In this document: piece after piece, positions 52,510 through 60,651 of the stretch
Numbering within the stretch: position 1 is the stretch's first letter
Layout: each line of letters starts with the position of its first letter
Assembly: GCF_004364325.1 (NCBI RefSeq)
Contig: NZ_SOCP01000031.1
Span: forward strand, 1 to 64,000
Direction of reading: 5' to 3'
Length of the DNA: 64,000 nt
From: Actinophytocola oryzae
GTDB taxonomy: Bacteria > Actinomycetota > Actinomycetes > Mycobacteriales > Pseudonocardiaceae
Program-made: the position numbers and the translations under genes
The notes under the pieces: model-generated
Seen by the model: only the letters and a program-made list of their open reading frames with translations
Told to the model about the DNA's origin: nothing
Databases searched by the model: none

Positions 52510-53229
52510 GTGCAACTGGGCGAACTGCGTGGTGTGATCGCGCTGGACGGCCCGTCGGGGACCGGTAAGTCGACGGTTGCCCGTCGGTTGGCCGTCAGTC
52601 TCGGGGCCGGTTATCTGGACACCGGTGCCATGTACAGGGCGGTGACGCTCGCGGTGCTGCGTGCGGGCGTGGCCACCGACGACGAGCACGAGGTGCTGAC
52701 CGTCGCCGAGCACGTCGACCTGCGGGTCAGCACGGACGCCGAGCACCAGGAGATCCTGCTCGGCGGCGAGAACGTCGGCAGCGAGATCCGCGGCCAGGCC
52801 GTGACGCTCGCGGTGTCGGCCGTGTCCGCGGTCGCGCCGGTGCGTGCGCTGCTGGTCGCCCGCCAGATGCGGATCATCGACGAGGTGTGCGAGCAGCGCG
52901 GCGGGATCGTCGTCGAGGGCCGTGACATCGGCACCGTGGTCGCCCCGGACGCCGGGCTGAAGGTGTACCTGACGGCGTCGTCCGACGCACGGGCACGACG
53001 CCGGTCGCTGCAGGACAGCGCCTCCGGCCGCGAGGCGTCGTTCGACGAGGTCAAGCAGGACGTGGACCGCCGCGACAGGCTGGACTCGGGACGCGCGGCG
53101 TCGCCCCTGCAGCCCGCGGACGACGCCGTGTGGCTCGACACCACGCACCTGGACCTGCAGGGCGTGCTGGACGAGATCACGGCGTTGGTGGACGAGCGCG
53201 ACCTGCGCGGCGTAGCCGCGGGCTGGTGA
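52510..53229 (+). CDS. cmk: Cytidylate kinase
   Basis: 239 residues. Phosphorylates CMP and dCMP. P-loop ALDGPSGTGKSTVARRLA (about 11-28), LDTGAMYRAVTLAVLRAG, VVEGRDIGTVVAPDAGLKVY (CMP-binding loop) and RRDRLDSGRAASPLQPADDA. The GTG has GAGGAGG 8 bases upstream. Backbone gene (Rv1712); it precedes plsC-like and der by GTGA and ATGA overlaps. Confidence 0.95.
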   Translation: MQLGELRGVIALDGPSGTGKSTVARRLAVSLGAGYLDTGAMYRAVTLAVLRAGVATDDEHEVLTVAEHVDLRVSTDAEHQEILLGGENVGSEIRGQAVTLAVSAVSAVAPVRALLVARQMRIIDEVCEQRGGIVVEGRDIGTVVAPDAGLKVYLTASSDARARRRSLQDSASGREASFDEVKQDVDRRDRLDSGRAASPLQPADDAVWLDTTHLDLQGVLDEITALVDERDLRGVAAGW

Positions 53230-53846
53230 GCACTCTCCCCTCGGGGGCCGTGCCGTGGGTGCACGACCTCGCGCGCTGGATCGCGAGCTGGGTCCACCGA
53301 CCGTTCTACCGAATCCGCGTCCGCGAGCGTCTGCGTGTCCCCGCCGAGGGCCCGGTGGTGATGGTGGCGAACCACAGCTCGTTCATCGAGCCACAGCTGC
53401 TGTTCGGCCTGACGGGACGCCGTGCGGTGTTCCTGGTCAAGTCGGAGCTGTCGAGAGGCCCCGCCGGACACGCGTTCCGCTGGATCGGCCAGATCATGGT
53501 GCGCAGAGGCGTAGCCGACCGCGAACCGCTGATGAAGGCGGTGTCGGTCCTGAAAGCAGGCGGCCTCATCGGCGTTTTCCCTGAGGGGACAAGGGGTGCG
53601 GGCGACGTGTCGCACGCGGAGCAGGGCGCGGCGTGGCTCGTGCGCATGACCGGCGCGGTCGTGCTGCCGGTCGCGACGAGGGGCACGCGTGAGCGCCGGG
53701 GCTTCCGGCCTAAGCTGGACATTCTGGTCGGGGAGCCGATCGGGTTGAATGTCCAACCCGGACGAACGGGCCTTGCCGCCGCGACCGAGGAGATTCGCAA
53801 GCACCTGGCGGCCCTGGTGCGAGAACTGGATGAGCTGCGGAAATGA
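53226..53846 (+). CDS. Lysophospholipid acyltransferase (PlsC-like)
   Basis: 206 residues. AGPAT family: block I VANHSSFIEPQLLF, block II-like FLVKSELSRGPAGHAFRWIG, block III VFPEGTRGAGDV. The usual HX4D catalytic pair is HX4E here (HSSFIE), an unusual but possibly functional change. It would add an acyl chain to 1-acylglycerol-3-phosphate or a related lipid. GTG in the cmk stop; its end overlaps der. Confidence 0.88.
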   Translation: MSTLPSGAVPWVHDLARWIASWVHRPFYRIRVRERLRVPAEGPVVMVANHSSFIEPQLLFGLTGRRAVFLVKSELSRGPAGHAFRWIGQIMVRRGVADREPLMKAVSVLKAGGLIGVFPEGTRGAGDVSHAEQGAAWLVRMTGAVVLPVATRGTRERRGFRPKLDILVGEPIGLNVQPGRTGLAAATEEIRKHLAALVRELDELRK

Positions 53847-55255
53847 CTGAGTTGGATGGCACCTGGGCGTCCGAGTCCGAGTGGACGGCGATCGACGAGG
53901 AGTTCGGTCACCCCGACGACCAGGACGGGGAGCCCCCACAGCCCGTTCTGGCCGTGGTAGGCAGGCCGAACGTAGGCAAGTCGACGCTGGTGAACCGTAT
54001 CCTGGGCCGGCGCGAAGCCGTAGTACAGGACAAACCGGGCGTAACCCGCGACAGGGTGGCCTACGACGCACTGTGGAACGGCCGCCGCTTCACGGTAGTG
54101 GACACCGGCGGCTGGGACCCGAAAGCGGACGGCCTGCAGGCGTCGGTGACAGCACAGGCCGAGCTGGCGATGCAGACAGCGGACGCGGTCCTGCTGGTGG
54201 TGGACGCGTCGGTGGGCGCGACGTCAACGGACGAGGCAGCGGCAAGGGTGTTGCGCCGCTCGTCCAAACCAGTGCTACTGGCCGCGAACAAGGTGGACGA
54301 CGACCGCCTGATGGCGGATGTGGCGTCCCTGTGGTCCCTGGGTCTCGGCGAGCCGTACCCGGTGAGCGCACTGCACGGCCGCAGCTCAGGCGACCTGCTG
54401 GACGCGGTACTGCACGCGTTGCCGGCAACCCCACGCGAGTCGTTCGGAGTGGAGCGGGGCCCCCGCAGAGTGGCGCTGGTGGGCAAACCGAACGTGGGCA
54501 AGTCGAGCCTGCTGAACCGCCTGGTAGGCGCCGAGCGGGCCGTGGTGGACGCCGTAGCGGGCACGACGGTGGACCCGGTGGACTCACTGGTGTCGCTGGA
54601 CGACGAGCTGTGGCAGTTCGTCGACACCGCTGGCCTGCGCAAACGGGTGAAAACCGCGTCGGGCATGGAGTACTACGCGTCACTGAGAACGAGAGCGGCC
54701 ATCGAAGCGGCAGAAGTGGCCATCGTGCTGCTGGACGCCTCCGAGCCGATCTCTGAACAGGACCTACGGGTACTGACGATGGTCGTGGACGCTGGTAGGG
54801 CGTGCGTGCTGGCCCTGAACAAGTGGGACCTGGTGGATGAGGACCGTCGGCACCAGCTGACCCGGGAGCTGGAACGAGGCCTGGTTCGTGTCCCGTGGGC
54901 AGAGCGGGTCAACGTGTCGGCGCTGACCGGCCGGTCGGTCCGCAAGCTGGCGCCGGCACTACGGACGGCGCTGACGTCGTGGGACCAGCGGGTGTCGACG
55001 GGTCAGCTGAACTCGTGGCTGACGGGCCTGATCGCGGCGACCCCGCCGCCCGTGCGTGGGGGCAAGCAGCCGAAGGTCCTGTTCGCGACGCAGGCACAGA
55101 CGAGGCCGCCGACGTTGGTGCTGTTCACGTCGGGTTTCCTGGAGGCCGGGTACCGCCGCTTCCTGGAGCGACGCTTCCGCGAGGAGTTCGGCTTCGTGGG
55201 GACGCCTGTGCGGCTGTCAGTCCGGGTGCGGGAGAAGCGGCCCCGAAAGAGCTGA
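53843..55255 (+). CDS. der: Ribosome biogenesis GTPase Der (EngA)
   Basis: 470 residues. Two tandem G domains: GRPNVGKST at 40-48 with DTGGWDP and NKVD; GKPNVGKSS near 213 with DTAGLRKR and NKWDLVDE. The C-terminal KH-like domain runs from about 355. It assists 50S assembly. An acidic N-terminal extension of about 32 residues precedes the first G domain. Overlaps the acyltransferase gene by ATGA. Last backbone gene before the mobile region. Confidence 0.95.
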   Translation: MTELDGTWASESEWTAIDEEFGHPDDQDGEPPQPVLAVVGRPNVGKSTLVNRILGRREAVVQDKPGVTRDRVAYDALWNGRRFTVVDTGGWDPKADGLQASVTAQAELAMQTADAVLLVVDASVGATSTDEAAARVLRRSSKPVLLAANKVDDDRLMADVASLWSLGLGEPYPVSALHGRSSGDLLDAVLHALPATPRESFGVERGPRRVALVGKPNVGKSSLLNRLVGAERAVVDAVAGTTVDPVDSLVSLDDELWQFVDTAGLRKRVKTASGMEYYASLRTRAAIEAAEVAIVLLDASEPISEQDLRVLTMVVDAGRACVLALNKWDLVDEDRRHQLTRELERGLVRVPWAERVNVSALTGRSVRKLAPALRTALTSWDQRVSTGQLNSWLTGLIAATPPPVRGGKQPKVLFATQAQTRPPTLVLFTSGFLEAGYRRFLERRFREEFGFVGTPVRLSVRVREKRPRKS

Positions 55256-55307
55256 GGCTGAGGGCTAGGCTAAGCTGATCGCGCACCTCCCCGGGGGGAG
55301 GAGCGGC

Positions 55308-55381
<74 letters not shown>

Positions 55382-55389
55382 CGGTCGTG

Positions 55390-55437
55390 AAGGGCCCGCT
55401 GGTTCTGGATGTTTGTCCAGGTCGGCGGGCCTTTTTG
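55390..55437 (+). terminator. tRNA-Pro terminator with conserved apical loop
   Basis: Stem GGCCCGC/GCGGGCC (55393-55399, 55425-55431) extended by wobble pairs and an inner TGGA/TCCA, followed by TTTTT (55432-55436). The apical sequence GATGTTTGTCCAGGTC recurs in the terminator at 57895-57939, where stem bases differ in a compensating way. Confidence 0.9.
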
Positions 55438-55682
55438 CTGTCAGTTTGTCGATCTTGCCGGACTGTCCACTGTGGTCCACATGAAGATCGACAAGGGGGT
55501 GAAGGAGAAAATAAGGAGACGATCATGGTCAGGCTTTGACCAACGGCCAAGTGGGGTCGCCGTTGTTGCTCTCCTTCGGCATCCGCTCTCAACGGGCGCG
55601 AACCAGGCTTTCTGCCGGTGGGTGTGCACCGGTTGGTGCCGGGTGATGGGGGTTGCGGCCGGCTGGCGGCGGCGTGGGCTGG
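55438..55682. other. Gene-free stretch before the integrase, with an 11-bp inverted repeat
   Basis: No credible gene. TTGTCGATCTT (55446-55456) is repeated inverted at 55484-55494 with a 27-base loop. Nothing else is distinct; the stretch runs toward the 3' end of the integrase gene and could hold the attachment site. Confidence 0.45.
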
Positions 55683-57035
55683 TTAGCGCCCGGTTAGGGC
55701 CGTGGGGGTTCGATGCGGCTGGTTGGAGACGGCAGGTGGGCTGTGAAAGATATGGGGTTGGGGGTGATCGGGGGATACGAATGGCCGCCGCCTCTGGGGA
55801 GGCGACGGCCGTGTTGTGGGGGAGGGGTAGGCGGTTAGGTCGGTGGGTGGTGCGGTCGCGGCGGGGAGCGTGAGGCGGGTGATGCGGGTGGCTCCGTGGG
55901 CGGGAGTATTCGAGGGTGTTTGGTGGGTGAGGGTGTGGAGTGCGGTGGTCCAGCGGTGTTGGAGGGCGTTGATGAGGCGGGTTTCGATTTCGGGGGCGAC
56001 GTGGCTGTAGATGTGTTCGATCTTGTCGGGGATGCGGTGGCCGAGTCGGCGGGCTTGGGCGACGTCGGGGATGCCGTCGGCGATGAGCCAGGTTTTGTGG
56101 CTGTGGCGGAACCCGTGGAAGACGAGTCCGGGGGCGATGGGGTGGACGCGGACACGAGGCCGGACGCGGTGGTGGTTGCCGTCGGCGGCGGGTCGCATGG
56201 CGCGGCGGGCGAAGTTCGACCGGCGGAGTAGCTCGCCTTCGCTGGTGACGAACACGTGCGAGTGGTCGTGGCTGGCGAGGTGGGTGCGGAGGAGGTGGAT
56301 GAGGAATGGGGGGAGAGTGATGGTGCGGCCGGATTCGGCGGTTTTGGGTGGTCCGAGTTCGAGTCGTCCGTTGACTTCGTGTAGCGCTGCGGTGTGGGGG
56401 TCGATGACGATGATGCCGTCGTCGAGGTGGGTGTTGCGTCGTTGGAGGCCGGTGAGTTCGCCCCAGCGTGCGCCGGTCCAGGCGGCGGTGATCATCAGCA
56501 CTGCGGCCCAGTCCCCGACCAGTACGGCTGCTTGCGCGGCGACGCCCAGGACTTGCTCGGGCGTGGCCCAGACCCGTTCGATGCGGATCTCATGCCGACG
56601 CTTGCCCCGCCGCCGGGGCTGGATGGGGTTGACGGCGATGAGGCGCTCGTCGGCCGCGTCGACCAACATCATCGACATCAGTTTGGTGATCGTGGTGACG
56701 GTGGCCTGCGCGTGGCCGTCGGCGCGGAGTTTCTTGGCCCAGGTATGCACCGCCAACCCGGAGATCCCGTCCAAACGGGTGGAACCCCAGCGGGTGAGGA
56801 TGTGGTTGCGGATCAGGCTGCGGTATTGGGCCTCGGTGGTTGCGGCGACGTCGAGCGCGTCGAACCAGGTGACTGACCATTCCTCCAGAGTCAACTTGCC
56901 TCCATCCGGATCCAGGAACGCGCCGCGCCGCTGGTCAGCCTCGATCTCGGCGGTTTTGTTCTCCGCAGCTGTTTTTGAGGTGAATCCGGAGATGGTGCCG
57001 AACCCGCCATCGTCTTTCGGAACCGGACTCGCCAT
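55683..57035 (-). CDS. Tyrosine-type site-specific integrase
   Basis: 450 residues. Phage/ICE-type recombinase: N-terminal arm-binding and SAM-like domains (TLEEWSVTWFDAL, AQYRSLIRNHIL), catalytic Arg in GARWGELTGLQRR, Lys in GPPKTAESGRT, HGFRHSHKTWLIADG (His-x-x-Arg), LGHRIPDKIEHIYSHV with His and nucleophile Tyr. The C-terminal 70 residues are Pro/Thr-rich and disordered. The gene is next to a tRNA and an excisionase-like gene, so it belongs to an integrative element or its remnant. Its promoter region holds a 12-bp inverted repeat. Confidence 0.93.
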   Translation of the reverse strand: MASPVPKDDGGFGTISGFTSKTAAENKTAEIEADQRRGAFLDPDGGKLTLEEWSVTWFDALDVAATTEAQYRSLIRNHILTRWGSTRLDGISGLAVHTWAKKLRADGHAQATVTTITKLMSMMLVDAADERLIAVNPIQPRRRGKRRHEIRIERVWATPEQVLGVAAQAAVLVGDWAAVLMITAAWTGARWGELTGLQRRNTHLDDGIIVIDPHTAALHEVNGRLELGPPKTAESGRTITLPPFLIHLLRTHLASHDHSHVFVTSEGELLRRSNFARRAMRPAADGNHHRVRPRVRVHPIAPGLVFHGFRHSHKTWLIADGIPDVAQARRLGHRIPDKIEHIYSHVAPEIETRLINALQHRWTTALHTLTHQTPSNTPAHGATRITRLTLPAATAPPTDLTAYPSPTTRPSPPQRRRPFVSPDHPQPHIFHSPPAVSNQPHRTPTALTGR

Positions 57036-57101
57036 GTTTTCTTACCGCTCTTTTCGATGAAAGCCATCGAGAATCCCCTTTTCGGAGAAGGTGTGCGTTC
57101 G

Positions 57102-57136
57102 TTTGACGGACATATGTACGCTCGATGTCCGTCAAA
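57102..57136. promoter_or_regulatory. Operator-like 12-bp inverted repeat at the integrase promoter
   Basis: TTTGACGGACAT (57102-57113) and ATGTCCGTCAAA (57125-57136), perfect arms with an 11-base loop, 67 bases upstream of the integrase start. Each arm contains TTGACG, usable as a -35 box in both directions, so int and an opposing transcript could be controlled together. Probable binding site of an element-encoded regulator. Confidence 0.75.
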
Positions 57137-57202
57137 ATGTCAAGCGGCTACTGCGGAAGACTTTTGTTGGTGTGAAAGTCTTCGTGTGCAGAGCGTGTCT
57201 GT

Positions 57203-57655
57203 TTAAGAAGAGTGTCGAGATGGTGTCGCACTGTTTTCAGCGATCGTCTCGATGTCTGTATGGGAGAATCGCAGGTGTTTACCCACAAACCTGCACGGCA
57301 CTGCCCGGGCGGCGGCCTTGCGCCGTAGCCAGGACGGGCGTACCTGCAACAGGGTGGCCGCCTGCTCGGCGGTATAGAGCAGCGGCGCTGTGACCCCGGC
57401 GCCCGGGAGATCGGTGCATCGTGTGTCGGCCGCTCCCCCGCTCCCTTCCTCGGTCGAGGCTGTGGGCGCAACTCGGCCCAGATCACGAACGGGTCGACCG
57501 TGAGAAATCGCCTGGTCACCCTCGGTGGCAGATCCAGAGGTCTGCTCGGGAGACGTGGTCGGCGGCGTCTCGTGTGTGGGCGAGGATGCCCTGGGGTGGC
57601 GTGGGCGTGGGGTGAGTCGGCGGTGGATGCCCCGGGCGTGGTGCGGATGAGTCAT
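57203..57655 (-). CDS. Helix-turn-helix excisionase-like protein
   Basis: 150 residues. The first 90 residues are His/Pro/Arg/Thr-rich and low-complexity. Residues about 96-145 form a MerR-like helix-turn-helix of the excisionase class: LYTAEQAATLLQVRPSWLRR, then RAVPCRFVGKHLRFSHTDIE. Such proteins bind near attachment sites and direct the integrase. ATG 57655 follows a GGAG at 9 bases; a longer upstream reading is possible but the extra residues are not conserved-looking. It lies upstream of int on the same strand. Confidence 0.75.
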   Translation of the reverse strand: MTHPHHARGIHRRLTPRPRHPRASSPTHETPPTTSPEQTSGSATEGDQAISHGRPVRDLGRVAPTASTEEGSGGAADTRCTDLPGAGVTAPLLYTAEQAATLLQVRPSWLRRKAAARAVPCRFVGKHLRFSHTDIETIAENSATPSRHSS

Positions 57656-57813
57656 GGAGGCGGCTCCGATGTATGCGTGGGCTGTCGCAGTGTCACCTCT
57701 GAACTCCGAAAAACAGGCTCGTTGGGGACAGCTCGTCCCCAACTTTCTTCAGTTAGCCACGCCACAGATGCACCGTGACCCAGAGGGGAGTACCCCGTCC
57801 CATCGCGGACCTG

Positions 57814-57885
57814 GGAGCTTCTATGTGGCTCCTGACCACCAGGCTGGCAGTGTGGGGGTCAGGGGTTCGAACCCCCTCAGCTCCA
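57814..57885 (+). pseudogene. tRNA-like remnant with intact 3' half
   Basis: The 3' half is tRNA-like: T-arm AGGGG-TTCGAAC-CCCCT (57861-57877) and acceptor strand CAGCTCC plus discriminator A (57878-57885). GGAGCT (57814-57819) can pair with the acceptor, giving 72 bases overall, and the anticodon position reads GGC (57846-57848), as in alanine tRNAs, which also end in AGCTCCA. But the D-arm lacks the conserved GG and the anticodon stem has a mismatch. Best read as a decayed tRNA or the 3' end of a tRNA duplicated by integration. Confidence 0.5.
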
Positions 57886-57894
57886 CTCCTTTCA

Positions 57895-57939
57895 AGACCC
57901 GCTGATTGGGATGTTTGTCCAGGTCAGCGGGTCTTTTTT
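57895..57939 (+). terminator. Terminator after the tRNA-like remnant
   Basis: Perfect 11-bp stem AGACCCGCTGA (57895-57905) with TCAGCGGGTCT (57924-57934), then a T run. Its loop shares GATGTTTGTCCAGGTC with the tRNA-Pro terminator, including compensating stem changes, so both descend from one tRNA-terminator unit. Confidence 0.9.
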
Positions 57940-58344
57940 GTGATCATGCGCGGCGGTTGCTGACACCGTCGGAACTGCCCCAACGTAGTTGTGGGGTGGA
58001 TGTCCCGGTGTCGTCGACCGTGCGTGTGTGCGGTCGTGGGCGGGTCGTCTGGGCGTAGCAGGCTCATCGTCGTAGTGGTGTTGACGCCGCCAGGATGGTG
58101 GGGTGGTCAGCGGCCGAATCCGCGGTTGGGGTTGTTGTGGCGTCGTCTTCGTCGTAGATGGGCTCGACAAGGCAGTCGAGTCGCCCGGTACCTGCTGCTC
58201 GCCGGAGGAGGGAGGAGGGAGGAGTCGAACGGTGTTACCCAACTAGCCAGGATGGCTGGCCCGCCACCGCCAAAGACCTGGACGTCGACCAGAACGCTGT
58301 CGCTGAGATAATCGGGCCTTGTTGACCTGATCTTGGGGGACGGC
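57940..58344. other. Gene-free region between the integrase element and the PIN gene
   Basis: 405 bases with no convincing gene on either strand. It contains a purine run of GGAGGAGGGAGGAGGGAGGAG type (about 58203-58223) and short inverted repeats around 58246-58266. Base composition becomes more AT-rich toward its end, at the border of the PIN gene, where GTTGACCTGATC (58321 on) may contribute a promoter. Confidence 0.4.
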
Positions 58345-59778
58345 GTGGCAGAGGGACTGGGCTTGTTCGACGGCTTCGAAGCACGGCGTACGCCCACCGA
58401 TGCCGACTACAGCGCCGTCTTGCGACATGGCCTGGTAGTGCCGGACACCAATGTCTTGTTGGACCTCTACCGGATGAACGCACGTGTTCGCGAGGACATG
58501 TTGACGGTGCTGGGGACGATTACGGAGCGTATATGGGTTCCGCATCAGGTGATCGCGGAGTTTTGGCGCAACCGCCAGAGCGAAGAATTGATTGCATACC
58601 ACGACAGGAAAGCGGATGCCGCTAGGGGTACCCTTCTGGCTTCTATTCAGAAATCACGAAAGGCTATTAGCGATTGGGCCAAAGATGTCCACATCGGCGA
58701 TGACAGTGATATGGCGACTCCGCTCTACGAAAAACTAAACCGTGCGGAGAAGATCTTTGAGAGCCTGATGAGGATGCTTGACTCGCAGGCGGTCAAAGAC
58801 AAGGTTCCTGGCATTCGTGACACTAACGCTGATCCCGTAATCATCAAATTGGAATTGCTGCTGGACGGTCGAGTTGGTCCACCTTGCGATGAGCGGCGAT
58901 ACTCGGAGGAAATCGTTCGTGCTAAGGAACGGGCTGACCGACAGATTCCACCGGGTTATCTTGACTTCGAGAGCGGAAGGAAAAGTGACGAGGAGGCGGC
59001 TGGAGATTACCTGATCTGGCGGCAAATTTTGGATGAAATACAAGGTCGAACGACAGACGTACTCTTCGTTACCAGAGATGGCAAGGATGACTGGTGGCGT
59101 AAGTCTTCTTCTAAGGCCACGCGGCTTCCGCGCGTTGAACTGGTCGACGAGCTTCGCGATCTTACGGGACGCCGACTCTTCATGGTCGAGCCCAGCGTCC
59201 TCATGCGGAAGGTGAGCAGAGTTTTCAGGCTCGAGAACCAGGTTCATCGCAACTCTATCGTCGCGTTGCAATACCTAGAGTCGTCACAGAGCGGCACGGA
59301 AGGCTCCTACCGATCGGGCGGAGAGACGCGCTATCGATTGGCTCAGTTGCCCGGTGGGCGCAGTGGCGACTACGTTGAGACGGTTTGGACGATGTGCCAG
59401 CTAGTCGACGACAACCCGCGCCTTGCTACATGTATCGAGAAGTTTATGGACTGCTTCCCGAGCATCACGCTGGGGCCCGAAGCTCGAAGGCGTCTGATGA
59501 ATCTTGTCGCCCTTGGCCTGGCTGTAGTGCAGGGCGAGCGCATTCTCCTGACAAGCGCTGGAAAGAGGTTCCAGGAGACCCGAGATCCAGAACTGTTGTC
59601 CAGGCTTTTCATGGAGCGAATCGAGGGCGCCTTCGAAGCCCGTAGCATGCTGCGGCAAGGAGCTGAAGTTTCCGATCTCAAGGTCTTACTTTCAGAGCAT
59701 TCTGAATTGGATCTCAGCGCCACGCAGATCGATCTACTGCTGCGTTGGATGAGCAGACTGGGATTGCTCGCTGAATAG
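58345..59778 (+). CDS. PIN-like nuclease domain protein
   Basis: 477 residues. PIN-like fold at the N-terminus: VVPDTNVLLDLYRMN (about 28-42, first metal Asp), IWVPHQVIAEFWRNR (Glu), and DVLFVTRDGKDDWWRKS (about 234-250, later Asp residues) separated by a large helical insert with RIKLELLLDG-like segments. This matches the PIN_8 class of large defence-linked PIN proteins. The C-terminal 180 residues are helical and unassigned. GTG 58345 has GGGGGA five bases upstream; TTG 58333 is the alternative. GC content is visibly lower than in the core genes, a sign of transfer. It faces a Dnd gene cluster across an IS remnant. Confidence 0.82.
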   Translation: MAEGLGLFDGFEARRTPTDADYSAVLRHGLVVPDTNVLLDLYRMNARVREDMLTVLGTITERIWVPHQVIAEFWRNRQSEELIAYHDRKADAARGTLLASIQKSRKAISDWAKDVHIGDDSDMATPLYEKLNRAEKIFESLMRMLDSQAVKDKVPGIRDTNADPVIIKLELLLDGRVGPPCDERRYSEEIVRAKERADRQIPPGYLDFESGRKSDEEAAGDYLIWRQILDEIQGRTTDVLFVTRDGKDDWWRKSSSKATRLPRVELVDELRDLTGRRLFMVEPSVLMRKVSRVFRLENQVHRNSIVALQYLESSQSGTEGSYRSGGETRYRLAQLPGGRSGDYVETVWTMCQLVDDNPRLATCIEKFMDCFPSITLGPEARRRLMNLVALGLAVVQGERILLTSAGKRFQETRDPELLSRLFMERIEGAFEARSMLRQGAEVSDLKVLLSEHSELDLSATQIDLLLRWMSRLGLLAE

Positions 59779-59784
59779 GCGTCT

Positions 59785-60101
59785 TCGCGCATCGGCGCCA
59801 AGTTCGGCAAGGCAGTTGCGAAGATCACCGACGATGTTGACCAGCTGCTCGCCTTCTGCGACTACCCCGCCGAGTACTGGGTTCACCCTGCGCACCACCA
59901 GCCCGATCGCGTCTACCTTCGCCACCGTGCGACAACGCACGAAGGTCACCAAGGGATCAGGCTTCCCGCGCGGCCGGGCTGGCCGTGGCGTTCAAGCTCA
60001 TCCGGTTAGCACAAGCCCGTTGGCGCGCGGTGAACGCACTCCACCCTGTCGCGCTCGTCCGCGCCGGCGCCCGCTTTGAGAACGGCAAGCTCCTCGAATG
60101 A
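59785..60101 (+). pseudogene. IS256-family transposase, C-terminal remnant
   Basis: Three pieces in three frames rebuild the end of an IS256-type transposase: KITDDVDQLLAFCDYPAEYW (frame from 59797), LRTTSPIASTFATVRQRTKV (from 59888), and AGLAVAFKLIRLAQARWRAV then FENGKLLE and a stop (from 59964 to 60101). Two single-base shifts, near 59887 and 59963, and loss of the N-terminal two thirds show it is dead. It lies between the PIN gene stop and the Dnd cluster, so the island was shaped by insertion sequences. Confidence 0.88.
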
Positions 60102-60183
60102 CCCAACTACGACACCCCAGCACCAGCCGCCTAAAAGATCTTCATCCACAGGTGGTATGCACACCCACCGGCGCATTCAACAG

Positions 60184-60651
60184 CTACCAGGTTGTGCTGC
60201 TAAGGAGTTCTTCGACTGATGCGGCTGTGGCGCCGCTGGAGTCGCTCAGGGCTTCGGTGACCAGGTCGGCGACGACCAGGGCTGCGGTCTGGTGTCGGAC
60301 GTTGATCTGTTCCTGGACGCAGTCCAAGCCACCGTTGGCGTATTCCTCAAAGATCTTGAGCCGTTCTTCGAGGCGGCGGTCGTCCATGATCTCCGGGTCG
60401 TCCGTGACCTTGGCAGCGATCATGTTGATCAACGCTTCGCTAAATCCAGAGCCACTGATCAGGACCTCGTAACGGATCGGGTCGCCTGCGGACTTGGTGA
60501 GCGGCTTACGGCGGTCGTTGCGGAAGCCCAAGGCGGCGGCGAAGACGAGGATGTCGCGGAAGGCGCCGAACCTGGCGTCGTTGCGCAGCTCTTGGATGAG
60601 CCGTTCGTGTTCTGCTGGGCGACGGGCGCGAAGGTCAACGGGGGCGGTCAT
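60184..60651 (-). CDS. DNA phosphorothioation-associated protein 4 (Dnd-associated)
   Basis: 155 residues. RRPAEHERLIQELRNDARFG, FRDILVFAAALGF and EERLKIFEEYANGGLDCVQE match what I recall of the dnd-associated protein 4 family. It is thought to belong to the restriction or accessory part of Dnd systems; its mechanism is not established. Last gene of the visible operon, start overlapping the dndD stop (ATGA). Confidence 0.8.
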   Translation of the reverse strand: MTAPVDLRARRPAEHERLIQELRNDARFGAFRDILVFAAALGFRNDRRKPLTKSAGDPIRYEVLISGSGFSEALINMIAAKVTDDPEIMDDRRLEERLKIFEEYANGGLDCVQEQINVRHQTAALVVADLVTEALSDSSGATAASVEELLSSTTW

